Source of the DNA: Poa pratensis
Lineage: Eukaryota; Streptophyta; Magnoliopsida; Poales; Poaceae
Direction of reading: 5' to 3'
Assembly: GCA_947311845.1 (NCBI GenBank)
Contig: CAMZMU010000107.1
Coordinates: 16,248,225-16,312,224, forward strand
DNA: 64,000 nt
Shown here piece by piece: positions 11,750 through 23,845 of the stretch (positions are counted from its first letter, which is position 1; each line of letters begins with the position of its first letter). Under the pieces are notes generated by a model. The model was not told the DNA's origin. It made no database searches and saw only the letters and a program-made list of their open reading frames with translations. A program made the translations under genes and the position numbers.

Positions 11750-12626
11750 CCCTAGCGAAGGGAGGGAAAGGTGCATCAATGGCGGCCAGACCTCTTGATT
11801 CGTCTCTACGCGTGCTAAGCTAAGCACCGCCATGAATGGTGGTCGGTGATGCCCCCGGCGCCGTTTGAGTGAAAACACCGGCCGCTGCACATGCCTAAAA
11901 GTTTGCCTGTCGCCCCTGTCGATCATGACATTTCCCGCGGTATCTAGCTTGCTTGTGTTCGAATGTGCAAGGTTTGGTTGGTTGTCGGATGAATTTGGCG
12001 TGAAAATGACATGGCATCGGCCAAATCTGAAGAATTCTCCAGTATGTGTAGATGTTGCGCATGATGTTTCTGTATTTTCTGCCCAATCTTTTCATTTACA
12101 TTTCAGACTCCCAAACATTCTCGAGCACAAACTGCAAGCAAGATCATGGCTACTCCGACTAGATCATCAACACCGTACTATGCTCCACCTGCTCCTGCTA
12201 TACCTATTATTTATGGCGGAACAGCACCGAGAACCCTTGCCGTTCTGTTACCTCAAAGACAGCGACAGAAGAATCCAATGGTTAGAAGGTGGCTTCGCTT
12301 TTGTTGACTGTATGTTTCCAGTCAAAAATTGACGGTCAGAAATCGTCGTCTGGGAACCTGCAACCTAGCGGAACCAGATTCCTGACCGGAGCTGCCTAGG
12401 CGTCCAGTTTGTAGAGCCCAATGCATCTAGCAGTGCAGCAGCAGCGCCCGTCATAACCCGCAGCAGGACGGGTTTTACCGGTGCTTCTCGAACGCATGCT
12501 TGACTTGACGCTTGGTTCTGCACACAAGGAATCCTAGGTACGCACTGCATCACACAGAAATCTTATGCGTGCTGGCGTTTTTTTCAGAAATATCTTAAGC
12601 GTGCTTGCGGGACATCAATCAATCAA
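11750..12626. other. Spacer without a recognised gene
   Basis: Mixed-composition DNA. An open frame of 155 codons at 11865-12332 has no recognisable motif and no homopolymer or domain signature that would support coding. Nothing else was recognised. Confidence 0.5.
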
Positions 12627-12629
12627 TCA

Positions 12630-13466
12630 GAGCATCTTCACCGGCACCCCCAATAGACTCCCAAGTCCCAAACGCCCAACGGGGTCCGGACCTAAAAATC
12701 GGCACAGCGGCACCCCATGTGTCTGGGCTGGGTCTGATATCTGTTCAGTACCCCCGAAAGGGCCCCAAATTTACGGGACCCTACCCCGTTCCGTTGCTGT
12801 CACTGTCGGCCTCGCCACGCCGCAACGACAACCAGGCCCGCGCATCACGCCGCGTCTACCGACCGGTGAAGGAGGAGCGGCGTTCACCGCCGCGTCGTGG
12901 AGGAGGCGGCGTCATCACCATCCGCGAGTGCCGCGAACCACGGCACCGGCCCCACCGCACGGCCTCCTCTACCTGCGCCGCCCCAGGACGGAGCCACTGC
13001 CGGTGGAGGTTATCCCGGCAAGGTACCACGTGCCATCCCCGCTGCGGAACGAGCACGACGGTGACAACCTCGGCTTCCTGGTGGCGCTCGCCGACTCGGT
13101 GGCCACCATCGAGCAGGACAGCCCCGGCTACATGGCGACCTTGGCCACCTCGGCGCAGATGGCGGCGCCTCCACCAGTTGTGCCTTCTCCTCCACCACGG
13201 TGGTCCTCGAAGACGACGACGTGGCGTGGTGGGACGAAGACGGGTAGGCTACGGTTGTGACGTTTCTCAAATTTCATTCAAACTCTTTGTAATATATAAC
13301 AAATTTGAATGGAATTTAAAACTTTTTAAGTTTCTTTGCATTTGACGAAAAAATGTTGGGGGCGCCGCTGGGGGAAGAAGCCCCCAATGACATGTACGAC
13401 ATCCCTAAAGAGGGCTCAATTGGGAGGTGTCGGACACGAATTCAGCAGCCACCGGTGGAGATGCTC
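12630..13466. mobile_element. Small inverted-repeat element (probable PIF/Harbinger type)
   Basis: The left end gagcatcttcaccggc and the right end gccaccggtggagatgctc are inverted repeats, flanked by tca on both sides (12627-12629 and 13467-13469). The 837-bp body is GC-rich and contains a possible coding remnant (frame reading ALADSVATIEQDSPGYMATL) that ends around 13260. The 3-bp duplication fits PIF/Harbinger, although tca is not the usual tta/taa. Confidence 0.65.
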
Positions 13467-14106
13467 TCAAACTATACCATGGAGCACAAATGAAAAAAAA
13501 GACTGTACAAACGGAAAAAATACGAAACCAAATAAGGGTCTCTTGGATTTGGATTGTAGGATTTCTACGGTAATTTGGAGCTATGAATCCTAATTCTTTT
13601 TCCCTATGTAAACCTTTTGGGTTATAGGATTTGGGCTAGTACCAATTTCCTCCGCAATCCGTTCCTATGACACTCATTTATAGGATACTCAACATGATTA
13701 TAGCCTTATAGGATTCTCAACAAATGAGTTCAAAACTCATTTTAATATTACATTGGGAAATTTAATACACTTTCAGTCTATATTTTCTCGCATCAATGCT
13801 CCGAAATTTATGTGTTTCAGTCTCGTATTGCAAAATTTATGTGTTTTCAAAATCTATGGGAATCCAATTCACATGACATGTCAATCGTGAGTGTTGTTCA
13901 CCTAACGACTATCCTGATGGAAAGTTCTAGTCAAGGTTCTGATTGCTGATAAGAAATTGTACTAACCTCATTTGGTTCCAGTAACACGTCAGTGTTGTTC
14001 ACCCAACGACATTCACCATGGAACATTCGTAGGCAACGATATGATTGCTGGTAATAAATTGTACTAACATGCTTAACTAACATAAACTTTTCTCTCCTTG
14101 TACCAA
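13467..14106. other. AT-rich spacer with MITE-like debris
   Basis: The motifs ataggatt and aatcctat recur (13550-13760) in the style of the element at 14107-14410, suggesting remnants of the same family. The phrase cgtgagtgttgttcacc/cgtcagtgttgttcaccc occurs twice, near 13890 and 13990. No coding signal. Confidence 0.4.
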
Positions 14107-14410
14107 GGGCTTGTTTGATTTGTAGGGTAGAAAAGACATAGGAATAGGAAAAGTATAGGATTGCTATGTCATGTACATTCCAATCCTATAGGATTTGGTT
14201 TGTAGCAAAATTTGTTTGATTCCATCAAAGGAATTGTAAAAAGAGGTTAGAGTGGATGTTAGAATTCCTATAGGAAGTAGTACAAAGATTCCTATGAAAA
14301 AAATTCCTATAAAAACTAATCCTATGAATCAAACCACTAGCAAAAGAAAAATTCCTATGAAATAAATTCCTACAAGAATCCTATAAAATTCCTTTGAATC
14401 AAACGAGCCC
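14107..14410. mobile_element. MITE with gggcttgtttgatt ends
   Basis: gggcttgtttgattt at the left matches the reverse complement of the right end (aatcaaacgagccc) with one mismatch. The flanks are caa on the left and taa on the right, a likely taa duplication with one mutation. The 304-bp interior is rich in aattcctat repeats and does not code. Confidence 0.7.
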
Positions 14411-14452
14411 TAAACCTCCACCTTAGCTAGTGGTGCTTCGTTCTCAAATCAA

Positions 14453-14567
14453 ACATCAATAAGGCCGAATTTGTGATGAGCCGCACCAGCTCATAAGTCG
14501 AAATATGACATCAATAAGGCCGAATTTGTGATGGGCGGCACCAGCTCATAAATCTTGTCGAAATATG
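14453..14567. repeat. Tandem duplication downstream of the expansin gene
   Basis: Two adjacent units (14453-14507 and 14508-14567) start acatcaataaggccgaattt and end cgaaatatg. The second has a 5-bp insertion and two substitutions. They lie about 500 bp beyond the expansin stop codon. Confidence 0.85.
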
Positions 14568-15092
14568 CATAATATTAAGCTCGTGAGTGGCGAGTTCAAG
14601 GCAGCACCAGAACTTGCAAATGAGTAGTAGAAAGTAAAACAATCAATAAGCCAAAGGCTTAAATTTAAATTAACTCAAAGAGTGAGGTTCGACAGAAGCC
14701 AACAACACCACAGTACGACACAAACAGGACCACACAAAGACATCCTCGAGACAAGGCCAAAGAGGCCGAATCGCTAATAGGCGGGTGATACAAGGCGGCC
14801 TTAGTTAATAGAGCCATCCTTTACCACCGCTGCCATCCTAGCCAAAAAGCTCGTTCAAATGCTCCATGCCAACACTCACACCAGGACAATTAAAAGCCCA
14901 TGATAATACTAGGCCTAACTACCTGCTACTAATCCCCGAAGAACGTAATGCTTGAGGAAGAACCAACCATAAAACTATGGCGCTTCCAAGCACACTCCAC
15001 TCGGGTGGATAACCACTACTCGCTACTACGACTACTACTAGATAGTGCTACGCCTGACTGACGGACGCGCAAGCTTCGGTCTTGGGAAAGGT

Positions 15093-16133
15093 TCAGTTGA
15101 ACTGTGCGCCGCTGAAGGTCTGGCCGAAGGACCAGCCATGGGGGACGGCGGCGTTGGAGACAACGAAACGGCCGTCGGCGGCGGTGACGCGGAAGGAGAG
15201 GCACTGGCCGTCGAGGAGCGCGTTGCTCTGCCAGTTCTGGCCCCAGTTGCGGGACAGGGACTGCCACGCCGCCGAGCGCTCCGCCTTGACGGCCACGGCG
15301 TGCACGTCGCCGGGACCGCCGACGTTGGTGACGAGGACCAGGTTGAAGTAGGAGTGGCCGTTGATGGTGAACCGGATGCCGCCCTTCTTCTGGCACGCAA
15401 CCCTGTAATAGCACAGCTGTTAGTGTCAGTTCGACTGCTTCAGAGAGAGCATAAAAATTATACTAGATCTGAGAGGACGGATGGACGAACCTGCGGTAGG
15501 AGACGGGGACAATGCCGGCCTTGTAGAGCGCGATGCGCTGGAAGACGGGCTGGGCCATGTCGAAGTGTGCGCGGGGCGGGTTGCACCAGCCGCCGTCATC
15601 GGACGCCTGGGCGAAGTTTGGCGGGCAGAAGTTGGTGGCGGTGACGACGGTGGAGCCCGGCAGGCAGGCGTGGGGCGCGCCGGCCTCGGTGCCGGCCGGG
15701 TCGCAGCGGACCTCGAAGCAGGCGCCGCAGCTGAGGCCGCTGTTGAAGAGCGCCGTGCTGAGCGCCGCCGTGTTGGAGCCGTAGCCCGTGCTGTACAGGT
15801 TGCCGTAGCCGCACGCGCCACCTGCCCGGAAAAACAAACAGTGAGCACACGAGCGGCAGAGATGTGTCTAGCAATAATGTCGTGTGAAGGGTGTAGGTAG
15901 GAGTGCATGAACGTACCCATAGTGCCGGAGGCGTCGCCGCCGCCGTAGAAGGTGGCGTGCGCGGAGGACCAGGCGCCGCCGCCGAGCGGTGCGTGTCCCG
16001 CGTGGGCGTGCCCTGGCTGCCCGTGCCGGTGGACCAGGCCGTGCCCCGGCAGATGATGCCCGTGGGAGAGAGCGAGCGGGAGCATCGCGGCCACGAGGAA
16101 GGCGAGGAGGGCGGCTCGGACGGTGGGCGCCAT
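15093..16133 (-). CDS. EXPA: Alpha-expansin (three exons)
   Basis: The CDS is complement(join(15093..15402, 15491..15821, 15917..16133)), 285 residues. Introns of 88 and 95 bp have GT-AG borders. The product starts [20 protein letters not shown], a signal peptide, so the protein is secreted to the cell wall, where expansins loosen cellulose-hemicellulose contacts without hydrolysis. After a His/Gly-rich stretch (residues about 24-50) comes the GH45-like domain with [34 protein letters not shown] and the HFD motif (HFDMAQPVF). The C-terminal CBM63-like domain carries [20 protein letters not shown] and WGQNWQSN and ends TFSGAQFN. Usual alpha-expansins have about 250 residues. The extra length is the His-rich insert before the [20 protein letters not shown] segment. 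The start is the first ATG that gives a signal peptide. Confidence 0.95.
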
Positions 16134-16224
16134 TGGCACGGGACGGCGGAGTGGGAGCGGTGCGGCGCGCAGAGTGGGAGTGAGTGAAGTGTGTGGTGTA
16201 CTGGGTCGCTGGGGTTGGGCGGGG

Positions 16225-16233
16225 GATAAATAG
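16225..16233 (-). promoter_or_regulatory. TATA-like box of the expansin gene
   Basis: On the minus strand the sequence reads CTATTTATC about 95 bp upstream of the expansin ATG, inside a GC-rich promoter. Position and sequence fit a plant TATA box. There is no transcript evidence here. Confidence 0.55.
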
Positions 16234-17188
16234 CGGCAGGCGGCGCGGCGGGGTGAGAAAATCGAACGGTTTCGAACGAAACGGTGCGCGGGCACTGTGG
16301 CGTCGGGCAGGTGGACCACGGCTGGAATGAAAAAAAGCAGGAGGCAGCGACACGGGTTTCGTGGGGCGTTGGGAGGCGTGGCGGGAGTGAGTGGTAAAAG
16401 GGAGCAGGAAAGAAAAGCGAAGCGTGGTGGTGGGTGGAGTGAAGACGGAGTGGACTGCCGCGCGGTGCGAACTGCGAAGTTTGGAAGCTAGGACTAGTCC
16501 GTCCGTAGGCTTGCTTGGTTCGCGGGCAATTTGCAGATGCGGGCAGGGTCCACGTCCACCCATGATGAAATGGCTCCAAACTGAACGTGCCGGCCATGAG
16601 AGCTGGGCTTTCCCTTGATTTTCTTTCTTTTTATTTAAACGGTATGAGCGCTGGGCTCTTGATTACGGCTGCTCGATCTGCTTGGCATGTTCCATGGAGG
16701 CTCACGTGGCCTGTTGCATGGCACTCATGGAGCATGGAGTGGAGTGTGGTTTTGCTCTACCAGACAAATATCGAAATAAAATATAACTGCTGCGCCGTAA
16801 GCTCAGGTCAAGTGCTCCGGTATTCTAACGTCAGCTCCAGGATTGTAGCAACGGCAGAGGTATTTTACTGCTCCAAGTTTTCACGGCATCTTTGAAGACT
16901 TTGACCCGTCTGCGGAGAGGTGTGTGGTGTGATGAACTTGCAACATTCTGCGCGCTGGTGAAATATTGGTGCTGTTTTAGGCCTTTGTTTGGATGCCTCG
17001 TGTTCATGTTCACGTTCCTGTTAGCCGAAACTGAGATGAATGTGCCTGTTAACATTTGAATCAAACGCACCCGCTGGATTTAAACCAAGTCATTTGCTTT
17101 CAAGTCTTTGTAAAAGCACTCTTACTGAAACAAGCTGTATTCGAAAACGAAAATGAAACAGACTTACCTAATGCTATGGTGTTCTTTG
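16234..17188. other. Expansin upstream region and spacer
   Basis: GC-rich up to about 16620, then mixed. No further gene or repeat structure was recognised. The distal promoter of the expansin gene presumably lies here. Confidence 0.4.
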
Positions 17189-18501
17189 AAAGGGGAGCCC
17201 TGAGTTCCTGTGCAAGACGTTGAGAGGAAACCCTGCTCCCGTGTCGCTCCCACGAGCCCTCCGCGCGCCCGTGCGGCGTTCGGGGCGCCGGTGGTCATCT
17301 CTGCAGCGTTCCTCCTCTGGAGGCTTCTTGCCCCGATAGCTCGTACTGACTCCCGCCTCTTGTTGGGTGGTGCAGTGCTGATGCAGCAACAAGGTCTTCT
17401 TCTCGCCTCTCGACGGCGATGCGGGTACAAGGATGCGGACTCCAGCAGTTGCGCGGTGGTGCGCATGGAGCGCGTTGACGCGTGATGCAGGGCTGCTGCC
17501 CGGAACCGTGGTGGTTCTTGGCCTTGGGCAACGCTCCTCTGCTCCTCGCCGACATGGTGCTCGGCGGGCACGGTGGCTTGCGCTGCGTTCGGTGGCCCTG
17601 ATGATCTGACGCCTACTGCTGCCTTTTGGCCGTTGGTGGTCTCCACGAGGTGTGGTGGGCTACGGCGGCTGCTGGTGGTGGTCGACCACCTTCTTTCTGT
17701 AGGGTTGTGCTCAAACTCCGGGTGAGAACCCTGCATTGACTATGTCATTGCCGGCGGCATCAGCGTCCAGGACGTTGTCTCCTCGTTGGAGGTGCCGTTG
17801 TGGAGCTCCAGCACCTACAGCTCTTTGCTTTGAGCTCTCGAGGTGAAAACCTAGGTTCCGGCTTGCTGGACCGGATGACGGTGTTGTGCCCTCGACAACA
17901 CAACCTCCTTGGAGGCGCCATCTTGGAGACACAAAGGATGGCTTTTATTGTTGCATGTGGTTGTTGGGTGCTTGGGTGGTGTTGGTGCGGCCAGCCAGGG
18001 GCCGACGGTGGTTTGTTTCTCTCCTCGGCTGGCCTTCGCGTGGTCTCGGCCCCGTTGATGTGCTTGCCCAAGAGCCTCCAATGGTTGTTGTTGCGGTGTG
18101 GGAGCTTCATGCTCTTAGTGGCGTCTCGACTCAACTCTGCTCATTGACGACACAATGTATCACTAGTACAGAACGACACATCGGATACTCCTCTATGGAA
18201 ACGGCACGAGTTAGGCGACAGAGAATCGCGATTTTAGCGTTGCGGACGAGGCCTGGCAGAACTGGGCCGCGGCTGGTCCGTCAACATTGGTTACGGAGAA
18301 TTTTCGATCTCCGTTACCAATATTATTGGCAACGGTCATAAATTCACCTTCGTTTCCAATACGTATCTCTATGGCAACGGTTGTTTATGGTTATCCGTTT
18401 GTGATGTGCTTGGAAAATTGCAGTTGCAAACTGGAAGCGCGCCTGTTCAATGTGGCTTAATTCATGAGGGATTGGAACCGCCTGCTCGACGCTAATAAAA
18501 T

Positions 18502-19022
18502 GTGACTGGAACCGCGCAAAGCCAGGCAGTTCTCGCATTCTCCCCTTCGTTCTCTCCCACATTCTCTACCACACTAGCACAACCGCCATGGGAGGAACCC
18601 TGGTGGCAGAACGAGGAAGTCCCGAGCGACGACGCGAGCGCTGAAGACCACGGTGAAGTCCCATGGTGGGATCAAGACGGGCCACCGGACTCGGACCCCG
18701 ACGACTCGGACCCGCCGTCTTCACGCGAAGGAGAAGACGACTCCGAAGAGGACGAGTCGCCGGAGGAAGAGGAGCCAGAGGACCCGCCGGAGCCGTATTC
18801 TAGCCAGGAAAAATACGACGCCGCCGACGACGACGACGAGGAGGAGCGTCGGAGGAGGCACCGGAGGAGGAGGCATCAGAGGAGGCGCCGGAGGAGGACG
18901 CGCCGGAGGAGGACGTGCCGGAGAAGGAGGAGCACGCGACTGAGGAGAAGGCAACCAGCAAGAAGCGACGCCGCGCCGCGGATGACAATGGCGCGGAGGC
19001 ATGGCATAAGCAGAACAAGTAG
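18502..19022 (+). pseudogene. Acidic protein ORF of CACTA element 1, frameshifted
   Basis: One frame reads QPPWEEPWWQNEEVPSDDAS followed by long Asp/Glu runs. Near 18845 the frame must change to continue as EEAPEEEASEEAPEEDAPEE, ending TSKKRRRAADDNGAEAWHKQ with a TAG at 19020-19022. The KKRRR could be a nuclear localisation signal. No ATG starts the first frame in place. Function unknown; it is a TE passenger. Confidence 0.5.
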
Positions 19023-19254
19023 AGTAGATAGTTAGTTCAATTCTACTGTATCGATCCTTTGTAAGTAGGCCCAGTGTGTCAGTGAAGAAATTAAAGGAAA
19101 CGGTTGTTTATCGACTCCGTTTGCGATGTTCTACTTTGTGCTATAAATGTGCCACTGCGGCAACCCTAACGCTCTCGCTCTCACTCTCACTCCACATTCA
19201 CAATGTGGCGGCGGCTCCAGACCTAACCCTTATCTCGCAGATCTGAGCGGTGTG

Positions 19255-19745
19255 TCGGGCCGGCATCGCCGCCGTGCATCTTCCCCCAGCGGCGCGTCGG
19301 CGAGCTGCCGCGCATCTTCCCCCAGTGGCGCGTCGGCGCATCTTCCCCCTGCGGCGCGTCGGCGCATCTTCCCCTAGCGGCGCGTCGGCGAGCCGCCGCG
19401 CATCTTCCCCGAGTAGGTCGCCGACGCGGATCTGTTGGTCTATTGCCGCGCATCTTCCCCGAGTATGTCGCCGACTAGATCTTACACTTTATTAAAGTAG
19501 CATAGAAAACTTGTCTAGTATCTAGTCTAGTATTTGTTTCTGTTTGTAATATTCGGGGTGAATTAATTTCAACTCTTGTAAAGTCTAGTTTTCTAGTCTA
19601 GCATAGAAAACTTGTCTAGTATAAGAACTTGTCTAGTATATAGAAAACTCGTCTAGTATCTTGCACTTTATTGTTTCTGTCTAATTTTCTAGTCTAGCAT
19701 AGAAAACTTGTCTAGTATATAGAAAACTTGTCTAGTATCTTGCAC
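19255..19745. repeat. Two low-complexity arrays in CACTA element 1
   Basis: From 19255 to 19470 variants of gcgcatcttcccccagcggc repeat several times. From 19500 to 19745 variants of tagcatagaaaacttgtcta repeat at irregular spacing. The arrays are next to the left gypsy LTR and do not code. Confidence 0.7.
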
Positions 19746-19865
19746 TATTTTAAAGTCTAGTAGGGTGAATTAATTTCAACTCTTAGTAGTACTACCGATG
19801 ATGAATAGATCCAGTCACAACTTTTTGTTAATGTGCTAATCCTCGTTATTGTTTTGTGTAGCTAG

Positions 19866-20874
19866 TGTATGAAGTAAAACCTCCAAGTGGACCAATGACA
19901 AGAGCAAGAGTCAAGGCTCTCCATGATAAGGTGAATTCACTCCTATTTATGTGTGATCTCGACACTCCTTTGAATGGGTTGCTACTTCATTCGGATACGT
20001 TGTGCCTACTCAGGAACCACCTTGACGACGACCCACAATGGAGTGGAGAAGATGACCAAGAGAAGCCAAGAAGATGGCCAAGAAGAAGAAAAGAGGATGA
20101 TCAAACAGATTCAGGCGGTACTACCGGACCCGACCCGGTACTACCGCCCCCGCCTGACGTGTCACCTGCTGAAGAACCTACCGGGGTCGGTACTACCGCG
20201 TCTGGCCACCCGGTACTACCGCAACATGCCAGCGCGGTACTACCGCGCCAACTACCGCGTCTACTGCCGGATCTCCCAGGAGCTACGGGTATCGCCGGGT
20301 TCTAACCCGTAGTGGCCCCGGTACTGGCCCGGTACTACCGCTGCGGGCGTGCCTGCGTGCTGAAAAGGCCCCCGAGCCTTGTAATCTCATCCCTTTTGGA
20401 TCTAGACTATAAATAGGACATCCCCATCCAGATCTAGGGTTAGACTATGATTTGGGAACTAAAGTAGAGCCTTGCTCCTTCTTCTCAAAGTGTCTCTTTC
20501 CTCCTATGGAGATGAACCAAGGCCTCCCCTTGTGGAGATGAACCAAGGCCTCCTCTTGAGGAGAAGATCCCTGCGTGGATACCAAGGCTCCGCTTGTAGT
20601 TGCGATTACTTGCTAATCTTCCCTCTTTAGTGGCTAGATTGGATTGGTTGGATTGACCAATTGGACAAACAATCCTAAGAGTAAGGTGTGCTTGGGAGAG
20701 GAGGATTGGGGGCTGCCCTCGGGGATTTGTTACCAATCGAGTCTTGCCGGGTTGCTACTTGCTATTTACCCTTGTGTGTTTGATTTCCCCTCTTTGTGTT
20801 CTTCGTTCTTCGCGTGTTCTTCGTGTTTCGTTCCCTCCGCACAAATCCGTGAAAATCGGGACCAACCTACATCA
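19866..20874 (+). repeat. Left LTR of the gypsy element
   Basis: 1009 bp ending in cctacatca. It matches the right LTR with scattered substitutions and lacks about 37 bp present at about 30045-30083, apparently lost between two GGTACTACCG repeats. Its first bases (tgtatgaagtaaaacctcc) differ from the right LTR start (tgatgtagcccaacctcc). A TATA box (tataaata) is at 20408-20415. The CGGTACTACCG palindrome recurs between 20113 and 20340. Confidence 0.9.
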
Positions 20875-20876
20875 TA

Positions 20877-20890
20877 TGGTATCAGAGCTC
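20877..20890 (+). other. Primer binding site (initiator tRNA-Met type)
   Basis: tggtatcagagctc, two bases after the left LTR, is the standard complement of the plant initiator methionine tRNA 3' end used by many gypsy and copia elements to start reverse transcription. Confidence 0.9.
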
Positions 20891-22024
20891 TAGGTTGACA
20901 CGGATTTGATTTGTGTTTCCACCAAAATCCACCAAATTTTTCTTCGTTTTTGAGAAATTCGAAAATTTCCACCAAAAATAGCCTTGCCTTGATTCGAGCC
21001 GATCTGTCGATTCGTTGCGTTTTTGGTAGTTTTTGTCCATGGATCTGTTGCTTTAGGACCCCCTCCACCTTGTTTGCGTTCCCTAGCCTTAATTTTGCCA
21101 ATTTCCCACGAATTTGAGGATTTTCGGGTCCAATTTCCGCCCAAAATCGAAAGTCAACCTCAGAAATCGGGCAGGCCGGTACTACCGGGCCAGGCCGGTA
21201 CTACCGGGTTTTCAAAATTTGGCCGAAATTTTTTTTTTTTCCTCGGTTCGTTTTGGCATTTCCTCTTTGGTTTGAGTCCTTTCTTGGTGTGCCTACGTCT
21301 ACGACATCGACAAGCTTCCGCAGCAACGCATCATCAACGCCAAGCGACGACGCCACCAAGGACTCGACATTTCCCCACCACCATAATCCGTTGTGAGCCC
21401 TTCTTCCTTTCGCGCAACTTGACCTATTGGACTAGCTCGGTGATATTGCGAGGCATTGCACGTGTTGAGTGTTTGTCTTCAAGTATTGGCGAGTGTGTAT
21501 CGTTAGAGAGCTTGGCACTAGCAAAAGAGAAGGAATCATCGTCAAAAAGCAAAAAAAAAAAAAGAATCAAGTGGTGCCAAGTTCATCTCTTGTAGGTTGC
21601 GACAAAGCTAACCGCCAAAGTGAGTGTGAGTGTTAACTCTTGTGCAAATCCGTTGCCCACAAAAAGCAATTGAGCTAGCGTCCTTCTTGTGTTGGGTGAC
21701 ATTTGAGCACGTAGTCTTCGTTAGGTTGTCTATCTTCGAGTGCTCGCCCTTTGGTCGCCCAACCCCATCATTCGCTTTTGTGTGTGTTTCTTGATCTTTG
21801 TGGTTGGAGTTTCTTTGGTAATTTGATCATTGTGGATTTTCTCTACCTTTGACAATATACTTGTCGGGGGTTTGCTTGTTTCGTTTGCCACTTCATACCT
21901 TCCTATCCTCATAAGTGTGTGTGTTGGGTGTTAGAACCGGATACTCTCCTCTCAAGCCACATTATACTTGGGATATAGTTTGTCTTGGTTTTTCTTTACA
22001 CATATCTCACTTGATCTTGAGAAA

Positions 22025-23845
22025 ATGTTTAGGGGAAGTACAAACGGAAGCTCAAGCTCGGATGAGGAAATCCATGGTGGAGTTCGCGGTGATCATGGCT
22101 ATGTCACACAATCGGAGCTTGTTGGCATGCGACACTTTCTTCGTGATAACCTAGGACGCTACGAGCGCCGTCTTCAAAATCAAGAGAACACCTTCAACGA
22201 CCGCATGCATGCTCAAGAAGCAAATATGGAGCGGTTGACCGAAGCTATCAACAACCTTGCGACAACGAGCTCTTCACACTCAAGCCGTACAAGAAGCACC
22301 TCAAGGTCGACACAAGCACGTCATGGACGTCATGAACCTCGACAAGAACGTCAACATGATCCAAGGCGCGACGCCCATGAACGACCTCCTCCTACGTTGA
22401 ACAACCACATGATCTTCACGCGAACAATGCCAATGCGCATCAAGAACAACCTCACCAAAATGATGATCGTCGCGAACGCATACCATCACCACCACCGCAA
22501 CAACGTGATCGTCATGACCCATTGGCTAATGACAATGGCGTTCCGGGTGCGAATGACTTTGGTGAACAAGGACGTCACCCCGTCATCCTCCAAGGCCACG
22601 TCATCAAAATCATGACAATGCGAACAATGTCGAACAACCCGTTCCTCAACAAGAGCTACCTCCTCAACATGCCTCGCCTCGTCAAGAGCTTCCTCATGAT
22701 CGTCACCAACACCAACGTTCCGAGTCAAGTGATAACGAGTCAAGCCAACACAATGGTGATGGACTCAATCGAAGGAGACGTGGACGTGCATTCCCACGTG
22801 GTGCCATGTGACACTATGATGACTTGACCAACGTCCGCTTTGACATACCCAAGTTCTACGGCACAAGTGATCCGGAAGCTTACTTCTCATGGGTACTCAA
22901 GGTTGACAAGATCTTCCGCGTGCAACGCTTCTCCGACAACAAGAAGGTTGCCTTAGCCTCGATGGAGTTTGAAGAGTATGCCCTCTTGTGGTGGGAACAA
23001 CTACAAGATGCTCGCGTCGCTAACCACCAACAACCAATTGACACTTGGGTTGAAATGAAAGAAACAATGTACAAGCGCTTCGTGCCAAGCCATTACACTA
23101 GAGACTTATACAAGAAGTTGCAAGAGTTGAAGCAAGGTTTGAAGTCGGTTGACGAGTACTACAAGGAATGGAAATCTCCATGATGAGAGCCAATGTCAAC
23201 GAGTACGAAGAGCAATCCATGGCTCGTTTCATGAATGGCCTCAACTATCCAATCAAGAAGATCGTGGAGTTCCAACCATATGCCTCTTTGGTAGAGCTAG
23301 TACATCAAGCTTCCAAGGCCGAGCGCCACGTGCTTGAAGAGCTCAAATACCTCAAGACAAAGGCATTCTTCGCCAACAAGCCTTCTTCGTCAACTCCTAC
23401 ACCTTCACAAGCTCTTCCTCAAGCGAACACTCGAGGTCCTCCAAGAGTCTCTACTTCGACACCTCAAGCGCCTCAACCTTTCAAGAAAGTACCTCCCTAC
23501 CAAGGCGCCTCAAGGATCTTCGTCCGGCACAAGACTTTGCAATGCTACAAGTGCGGCGGACAAGGGCACAAATCTTTTGAGTGCACCAACAAGAAGGTCA
23601 TGATCATCAATGACATGGGAGAGTATGAATCTATGAGTGAAGATGAGTACAATGCTTTGAACAAGGTCGCCACAATGCAAAGTGCTCAAGAAGAAGAAAG
23701 TGAGATATATTGTGATGGCGACAACAACCCTTCCTTGGTTGTGGCAAGAGCTCTAACCACCAATGTTCAAGTGAAGAAGACCAAAGATGCAACTTGTTTC
23801 AAACAAGAGCGGGAATCAATGGAAAGTCCATCAAGGTCATCATAG
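22025..23845 (+). pseudogene. Gypsy gag, frameshifted
   Basis: Starts MFRGSTNGSSSSDEEIHGG with a charged N-terminus. The retrotransposon gag core follows at 22823-23180 (FDIPKFYGTSDPEAYFSW, ALLWWEQLQDA, YKRFVPSHY), and a CCHC zinc knuckle (CYKCGGQGHKSFEC) near 23545. At least two frame changes are needed, around 22380-22820 and at 23180, where a stop follows YKEWKSP. Particle-forming capsid and nucleocapsid functions are expected of the family. This copy cannot make a full protein. Confidence 0.85.

Noticed and set aside
11865..12332. 155-codon open frame
   Set aside because: No family motif, no neighbours that support it, and composition like the surrounding spacer.
19865..20305. Independent gene reading PPSGPMTRARVKAL
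   Set aside because: It is the left-LTR copy of the integrase tail frame seen at the right LTR, not a separate gene.
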